Shown: positions 58,537 to 64,000 of the stretch, piece after piece
How the letters are laid out: each line of letters starts with the position of its first letter
Numbering within the stretch: position 1 is the first letter of the stretch
NCBI GenBank assembly: GCA_029844215.1
Contig: CM056725.1
Coordinates: 35,990,485 to 36,054,484 of the forward strand
DNA: 64,000 nt
Direction of reading: 5' to 3'
Source: Przewalskia tangutica
Taxonomy: Eukaryota; Streptophyta; Magnoliopsida; Solanales; Solanaceae
Position numbers and translations under genes: made by a program
The notes under the pieces: generated by a model
The model's database searches: none
Told to the model about the DNA's origin: nothing
Seen by the model: the letters and a program-made list of their open reading frames with translations, nothing else

Positions 58537-59700
58537 ATGCCTCCGCGCAAGGCAGCGAGCCAGAGGGCAAAGGCGGCCAAAGTGCTGCTAGTGAGATCTG
58601 AGAGAATGCGAGGGCACGAGCCCGCGATACACGAGGTTGTGCTTGACGGCGGGTTTTGTGCGCCGCCCGGCCCAGCGAGTTAGAGCGCGGCAATGGCTGC
58701 GAGACGCGATACACGAGCCTCCATCCAGCGATGCAGGCGAGAGAGATGGGTTACAAGAGATGGCCCGATTCTGGCGAGTCATGGCGAATATGAGGATAAT
58801 TTGGATCACGGCGATTCAGTTCGATGCACGATGGTTCACCCCGAGCGAATAGTTTGAGGCTACGGACTTCCGAGTTGTAGCCGCGAGTTTTATGGGTCGA
58901 GGCACGAGGATGATCGCAGGAGTTCATCCGGCGATTCTGACGGATCATGCGGGTGATCAAGGCTTGAAGACCGAGTCTGTGACCTTTGGTTCGCGTCGGT
59001 GCGTGATACCGCGATCGATTGGTTTGATTCATGGGAGCTTTCGGGAGAGCATGCACCTCAGCAGTATGGGATGAGTTTTTGGGGCTTTCTCACGCACTTC
59101 TTGCCTCCGCGGATGAGGAGAACGCAGGTAAACAGATTTTGATGCTTAAACGAGCGGGCGTGCGGTTCGGAGTACAATGTGAGTTCGACTCATTGGCGAT
59201 GCGTCAGCGTTGGTAGCTAGTATGGAGGATCGAGTGCACCGATATGTTCTGAGCTCGATGATTACATGTCGAGGCATGTTCAGAGTAGCCCGCCGGGCAT
59301 GGACATTGCCCGCATGCGAGCTCATGCTGGGATGTGAGGCACGGAGAGGTCGGCGGAATGACGAATCAGCGAAGAGGGCGAACAACAGGTCCTTTGGTGA
59401 CTTTCGAGCGGACCGCCTCGGAAGATACTAGTTTTGTACCTCCGCCCGGTGCAGTGGTCCTCCACAACCTTCAGAGTATTCGGGCGGTCGTGGCTCGAGG
59501 TTCGAGTTTCAGGAAGTAAGGGTGTTGGCGGATCGGTCACCCTACCTCGGTGTGGTCGATGTGGTAGACCGCATTTGGGAAGTGTCGTGGTGCGGGGAGC
59601 TTGTTATTTTGCGGCCAGCGGGGCCATTTTGCGAACTGTCAGGCCAAGGGTAGCACGGATGTTACGACTCGACTCTAGGATCGATGGTGGTTCATCGCGC
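58537..59700 (+). pseudogene. gag remnant of element K
   Basis: Starts MPPRKAASQRAKAAK at 58537 and runs about 50 codons before a stop. Core fragments follow in shifting frames: ESVTFGSRR near 58975 (matching the strand before LRDTAVDWFDSW), SAVWDEFLGLSHALL at about 59060-59105, and FDSLAMRQRW near 59190. A knuckle-region remnant is at about 59545-59650, where the Cys/His order is broken by shifts. Content and order match F and C, so gag was once complete in this subfamily. It cannot be translated as one protein in the given sequence. Confidence 0.75.
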
Positions 59701-60524
59701 CTACGATTATCGCCTGCAGTAGTCCTATGATTAGAGTGGAGCGGTAGCTTCAGGTTTATCCTTAACCCTCTAGAGTTTTGGTATGCTTGTTATGATGGTC
59801 TCATTATTGTGTGCTATGTACGAATAAGCGTTGTGTTAATTGTGAGTTTGAAAACATGTTTAGTTGGGAGGTTACGTATGGGGGCATGGTAAGTGTGAAC
59901 CTTAGACTATGTCACGACTGAGACCTTAGGGGTAAGGTCGTCTTGAGATTAAAGATTTATTTTATGTTTGACCCTTATCAGAGTAGTGGTATACGTGGGA
60001 TTTATTTGTGTGATAAGTCCGTGGGTAGTGTGAGATGGAAGTGGTAGCTTTCATGATGTGAATTAGTAAGATTGTTCCGGATCGGGGAACAAGAGTTTGG
60101 CGCGGTTGGGGGTCGGGTTGAGGACCATTTGCGGGTCAACCCGTAACCCGGTTTGGGGTGGGGTCAGTTCTGGGTGGTCCCGCCAGGTGGTAGGGTCACG
60201 AGGATGCTAGGCCCAAGTTTGTATGATCATCGTATGAGTTCGTGGACGCGTTCGACCAGAAGCGGTTCGTAAGGGCCGGGAATGGCCTTAAGGAAGTTTG
60301 AGGTTAGTAAGATGACCAAGTTTGGAGGTAGTGACTCGGAGATTTTGAGAGCGAGTAATGACTGAAGTATGGTACGTCTTGGGAGAGTTCGAGTGTTCGA
60401 GAAAGGGCAACGAGTAAGGGAGGAAGATAACGTGTGTTATCTCGTGGCGGTATGGCGTTGGCAACTTGTTGGAGGAACTTCATCGATATCCGTCTTGAGA
60501 AGGAACATTCGGACGAATGTTTCT
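59701..60524 (+). other. Internal 3' spacer of element K
   Basis: No coding sequence recognised. Remnants that border the integrase core in A and B (CGCGTTCGACCAG near 60249, GATGACCAAGTTTGGAGG near 60312) sit side by side with the core deleted. The hairpin before the PPT is at 60504-60521, with a 2-base loop. Confidence 0.6.
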
Positions 60525-60535
60525 AAGGAGGAGAA
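60525..60535 (+). other. Polypurine tract of element K
   Basis: AAGGAGGAGAA, shorter than in A and B, abutting the 3' LTR. Confidence 0.85.
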
Positions 60536-61206
60536 TGTTATACCCGTAGTTGCGGGGTATGTATGTGAGGGCGTGCGTGCGAGTCTGCGAGAAATTTTGA
60601 AAAGAAAGAAAGATGTGAGTTTTTCGTGGAAAAGTTTCGGTTTTTGTGAAGAAAAGGTTCGTTAATGGGAATTGGATTCCCAGTTTGGTATTTGGACTTC
60701 ATAGATTATATTAGAATTTTGAGATTTTATTTTGGAAATGGTCACGTGGGGCCACGGGAGAAATTCTGATTTTGTAGAGCTTTGTTTTGAGATTTCGGTA
60801 ATTTGGATATTTTGGAAGACGAAATATTCAGGCGAATCGGGGCGACACGTGTCACCCCATGTGGCACCTTGGCCGATTTTACATTTGTGCACAACACCGG
60901 TTAGAGTCGTTTTCGGCGAAGCGTTTTGCGTAACTTGCGAAGGAAAATTCGGCTATGTCGTTTTGTATTTTTGCGGATTTTTCAGAGGCGAAACATTTTG
61001 GACCAACGGAGGGTGACATGTGTCACCTCACAATGGAAGCATGTGTGGGGCGACTTGGCCGATTTGAGGGCAAGTTGTGGTAGATATTTGTGTAGATATT
61101 TGTGAGGGTTTTAAGGAGTAGGGTCTAGGGTGCACTTGGCTTGATCTTGGCCTTACACTTGCCTTGCACATGGCTTGATCTTGGCCGTTGGTTGGCTTTT
61201 GGTTTT

Positions 61207-61219
61207 CTTATAAATACCC
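61207..61219 (+). promoter_or_regulatory. TATA box in 3' LTR of K
   Basis: CTTATAAATACCC, 671 bases from the LTR start. Confidence 0.6.
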
Positions 61220-63124
61220 GCGGCAAGACTTCATTCATCAAAATGTTCCAAGTCTTGCTATCCTTCCCTCTCCTCTTGTTTGACTCTCGTCAGAGCCCCA
61301 TCCTAGTAAAGGCCTTTGGCCGAGAGTCCCCACTCCCCTTTGTGGTGCTAGTAGTGGGGTACCACACTGCTAGTTGTTTCGTATAATACCACTCCTTGTG
61401 GTATTGAAATACTTCTCTAGTATTGTTATAATGCCCAAAATACCTTAGCCTTGTACCTTGTAGTATTCCAAAGATACCTCTTTCACGTAGAGTCAGGAAA
61501 TACTACCTTTTGTCCTTTTAGTCTCAAACCGAAACCACAAGGAAATCTTCATAGTTGGTTGAAGTATTTGAGTAGAAGTTGGTTAGAACTTCTAAGGGTT
61601 GTTTGGAGTGGTTTGGGCGCGCAATTAGAGCTAAACCTTGCTCAGATCGACATTATAACTTGGATAATTTTGGGCTTGTCGAGGTAATTATCTTGTCCTC
61701 TATTGTAATTGGAAATTACATGTTTGTTAGAATATATAGTTGAAGTATACTATATATGGAACTATACTTAGTATTCGCAATGTCTTTTGACTTAAGCTGA
61801 AGAATAAAGAATCGAATCGAGCTGTATTTACATAGGACCGTATTGCGAGAGACTTGTGTAGAATTGTACGTCAGGTTAGGCGTGTAAACCCCACACTGGT
61901 TGGCTTGGTAGCGGCCTCGATAGAGGAGGAGATTTACTTTGTTGCGGGAGGTGTTCTTAGAATTTTCTATAGAAAGATAGAAACTTGTGTTTTGGGGTTA
62001 ATAGACGTTTGTGACCTTTATAGGTGAAAGTACTAAGAGTAGCGTATTCTACTCGAGGTTGGAAAGGGCTAGCAAGGTTGTAGTACTTGGAGCATTTTGC
62101 TTATTGTCGATAAATCGTCGCGAGGTATGTGAACCTCTTCCTATCTTTTCTAGCAGGATTGTTGTGAACTATGTAGTACGGTAGACGTCCATGTGCTAAG
62201 TGATTTGGTTGGTTTAAAACATAGGGTGTTATAATCGCTGTATGGGACGGTCGTTATAACGACCTTATGTAAGTGAAAATGGTTTCTTGATGTTAGAAGT
62301 TAAGAGACTTGATCTTATAAGATAAGAGACTTAACTTATTTGTTTTAATGTGGATGTTTGTGTGAAACCTCATTCGTGAGTAATGAGTACTTGGTTTTTA
62401 AAGGGATAATGTTTTACTGATTTCGGGAATCAGAAATGTGTATCGACAAACCACTGCAGCGTTAATAAAGGAAAATGTATTGAATAATTATGTGTTGTAT
62501 TAAAACAAGTAGAAACATCAATATGCATAGAAGCTTTTATAAGAGAAAATGATATTACATTTTCTAGATCATGTGTGCTGTAATAAGATCGTTATAAACA
62601 AGAATAAAATACTCACATATATGAAATATTTTACTCAATTGTTCTAAAAGGAATCAGTGATTAAGTTTGGGAACTATGAAACCATTTGAAAATGAGAAGC
62701 TTGAGTAATTGAAACTAGGCAAAGCTGGAACTTAGGAAAAGAATGTTGTTACTTGGTTTTGAAAAGGAAGGTGGGTTGGTCATTCTAATACTACGGTATC
62801 GGTGACTTTTATAAAAGAAATGGATCTCTTTTAAAGAACTTAACGATGTAGTACTTTGGGGTTAAAAGCAGGACTTTGGCATAAAATGAAAGTACTTTGA
62901 GTTGTGTGAAACTTGCCTATGCTTGTTGTTGTGAAACTTGCCTATGCTTGTTGTTGTGAAACTTGCCTATGCTTGTGATGATAGCCTTTGTTGTGCAAGT
63001 GTGGTATTTACGTGTTCTGGCGTCTCTCGATAGAGGCGGTCGACTTGTCGAGAACTTACTTGGGCGTCTTTGGCGGTGATGGAGAATTCCACGGGTATGT
63101 TTCCATTTTGATTCTTGTCTTGTT

Positions 63125-63440
63125 GTTGATGTCACATGGACATGTCTACACCGTCTGCAGAATTAGGGGCATGCGGCCGTGCGGTCGGGTTGATTACCCG
63201 ATATATTGTTATTGTGGTTACATGGACATGTCTACCGAGGTAGAATTCGGGCATGTGGCGTGCGGCGGGTTGATCACCCGATATATTATTGTTGATGTCA
63301 CATGGGCGTGTCTACCGAGGTAGAATTCGGGGCATGTGGCCGTGGGGCATTGGTATTATTGTTGCATCATGGACATGTCTGCCGTCTGCAGAATTAGGGG
63401 CATGCGGCCATGATCACGAACATGATTGATGTTGTGGGCG
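63125..63440 (+). repeat. Minisatellite in 3' LTR of K
   Basis: About four units of the 57600-57985 type. This array has one unit fewer than the 5' LTR copy. Confidence 0.8.
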
Positions 63441-64000
63441 TGAGACCCATAGTTATATTTGAGTGATGACTTGAGGCGTGAGTCACATGGATATATTGCT
63501 TTTATGTTGTGAGCGTAGTTTGGTTATCATACATGTCTCCGCTTTATATAGACTAGTATGATTTCATTCTGATATTTTCTGATTTCACATACTTGGTACT
63601 GTTATCTTGACCTCGCCCGAAGTGCGTTCATCTGCGGTAGAATACATCGGTCGTGGATCCCCTCTTAGGATCACGATTCGAGATATTGGGAAGCTCCGTT
63701 TCTTGAGGCTTATCTTTTGGTATGTGTTCCACGAGTTGTAGGTTCTTGTACATTCGGGGTATGGTGGGCCTGTCCGTCATAGTCGTTGTAAATCTTAGAG
63801 TGCAGTAATCTTGTTGTGGGCGGGGTTGTAAAGGATTAAAGCTGCTCGGTTTTATGTATATCTGAAAGGCAGTTTTGGTTGCTTTATTATTATATCTCTT
63901 GTTTCATGACTCATGTTTTATTTTCCATTGGTTTTCTCGATGTTGTATCACTAGGGTGCCGGGGTAAGGCACGATGCGAGGCGGGCAGTCGTTACAAAGG

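Larger units (their letters stand above)
55031..63996 (+). mobile_element. Element K, complete gypsy LTR retrotransposon
   Basis: A plus-strand element of 8966 bp with LTRs 55031-58338 (3308 bp) and 60536-63996 (3461 bp) and a 2197-bp interior. The left TSD is AAGGT (55026-55030). After the last LTR base the window ends with AAGG, four of the five TSD bases. It is inserted in LTR J. PBS, leader hairpin, gag remnant, spacer and PPT are in order. Same subfamily as F. No pol enzyme was found. The LTR pair differs mostly by short indels at CAG, CTG and GG sites. Confidence 0.9.
60536..63996 (+). repeat. 3' LTR of element K
   Basis: TGTTATACCCG to CAGTCGTTACA, then AAGG at the window end. TATA is at 61207, a donor-like motif at 62125 and a minisatellite at 63125-63440. 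Confidence 0.88.
46507..64000 (+). mobile_element. Element H, gypsy LTR retrotransposon (right side outside window)
   Basis: A plus-strand element inserted in G's LTR after GCCGC (46502-46506, the presumed left TSD). Its 5' LTR is 46507-48523 plus 51893-53088, split by solo LTR I. The internal region starts at 53089 with PBS, leader hairpin and gag ATG, and is cut at 53313 by element J. The remainder lies beyond the window. Confidence 0.78.

Noticed and set aside
1..64000. Reverse transcriptase (YxDD), protease (DSG/DTG) or RNase H anywhere in the window
   Set aside because: I looked in all supplied frames around each internal region and saw none. Internal lengths of 1.9-2.7 kb leave no room for them.

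Overview
The window is plant repeat DNA. It consists entirely of long-terminal-repeat (LTR) retrotransposons of the Ty3/gypsy type, inserted into one another. I found no host gene, tRNA, rRNA or CRISPR array. The evidence for retroelements is direct: repeated termini TGTTATACCCCG...TCGTGACA, primer-binding sites (PBS) TGGTATCAGAGC complementary to the 3' end of initiator tRNA-Met, purine-rich tracts (PPT) before the 3' LTRs, 5-bp target-site duplications (TSD), and decayed gag and integrase reading frames. The Gag fragments (PPEFYG, WFDSWELSRG, AVWDEF, VHRYVTGLDDYL, CCHC knuckles) resemble the Tekay/Del chromovirus clade. The leader after the PBS resembles elements I know from Solanaceae, so a solanaceous or related asterid genome is my inference, not a proven assignment.

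Layout, outermost first. Element G (minus) is seen only as a gag piece and LTR start (45751-46506). Element B (plus, up to 45750) sits in G's gag. B's 5' LTR carries element A (plus, 1-9919), whose 3' LTR carries solo LTR 'a' (minus, 3506-7262). B's internal region is 10024-12755. B's 3' LTR (12756-13113 and 42863-45750) is split by element C (plus, 13114-42857). C carries solo LTR D (minus, 16203-19405) in its 5' LTR and element E (minus, 20267-37797) in its gag. E's 3' LTR is split by element F (minus, 20678-29976). To the right, G's LTR is split by element H (plus, from 46507). H's 5' LTR contains solo LTR I (48524-51887), and H's gag start is cut by element J (minus, from 53313). J's LTR is split by element K (plus, 55031-63996). 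The deepest chain is G > B > C > E > F, five levels.

All complete elements have very long LTRs (about 2.9-3.6 kb) around a short internal region (about 1.9-2.7 kb). None has a recognisable protease, reverse transcriptase or RNase H. A and B lost the core of gag but keep an integrase remnant. C, F and K keep gag-core fragments but lost the integrase core. E lost the gag core and keeps the knuckle region. All are therefore probably non-autonomous and were moved by enzymes supplied in trans. What is conserved is cis-acting: the PBS, a leader hairpin with a self-complementary GTGCAC loop, a small hairpin before the PPT, TATA boxes 400-660 bp inside the LTR, G-box palindromes, and a splice-donor-like GAG|GTATGT. 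Each LTR also carries a minisatellite at the same relative place, but its unit differs between subfamilies.

Many differences between paired LTRs fall at CAG, CTG and CCGG sites, often reading CG in one copy, while AT-rich flanks stay identical. This may be consensus error at methylated sites, so frameshifts in the gag remnants and LTR-based ages should be treated with caution. All element boundaries were read by eye from terminal motifs and TSDs; no alignment was run.
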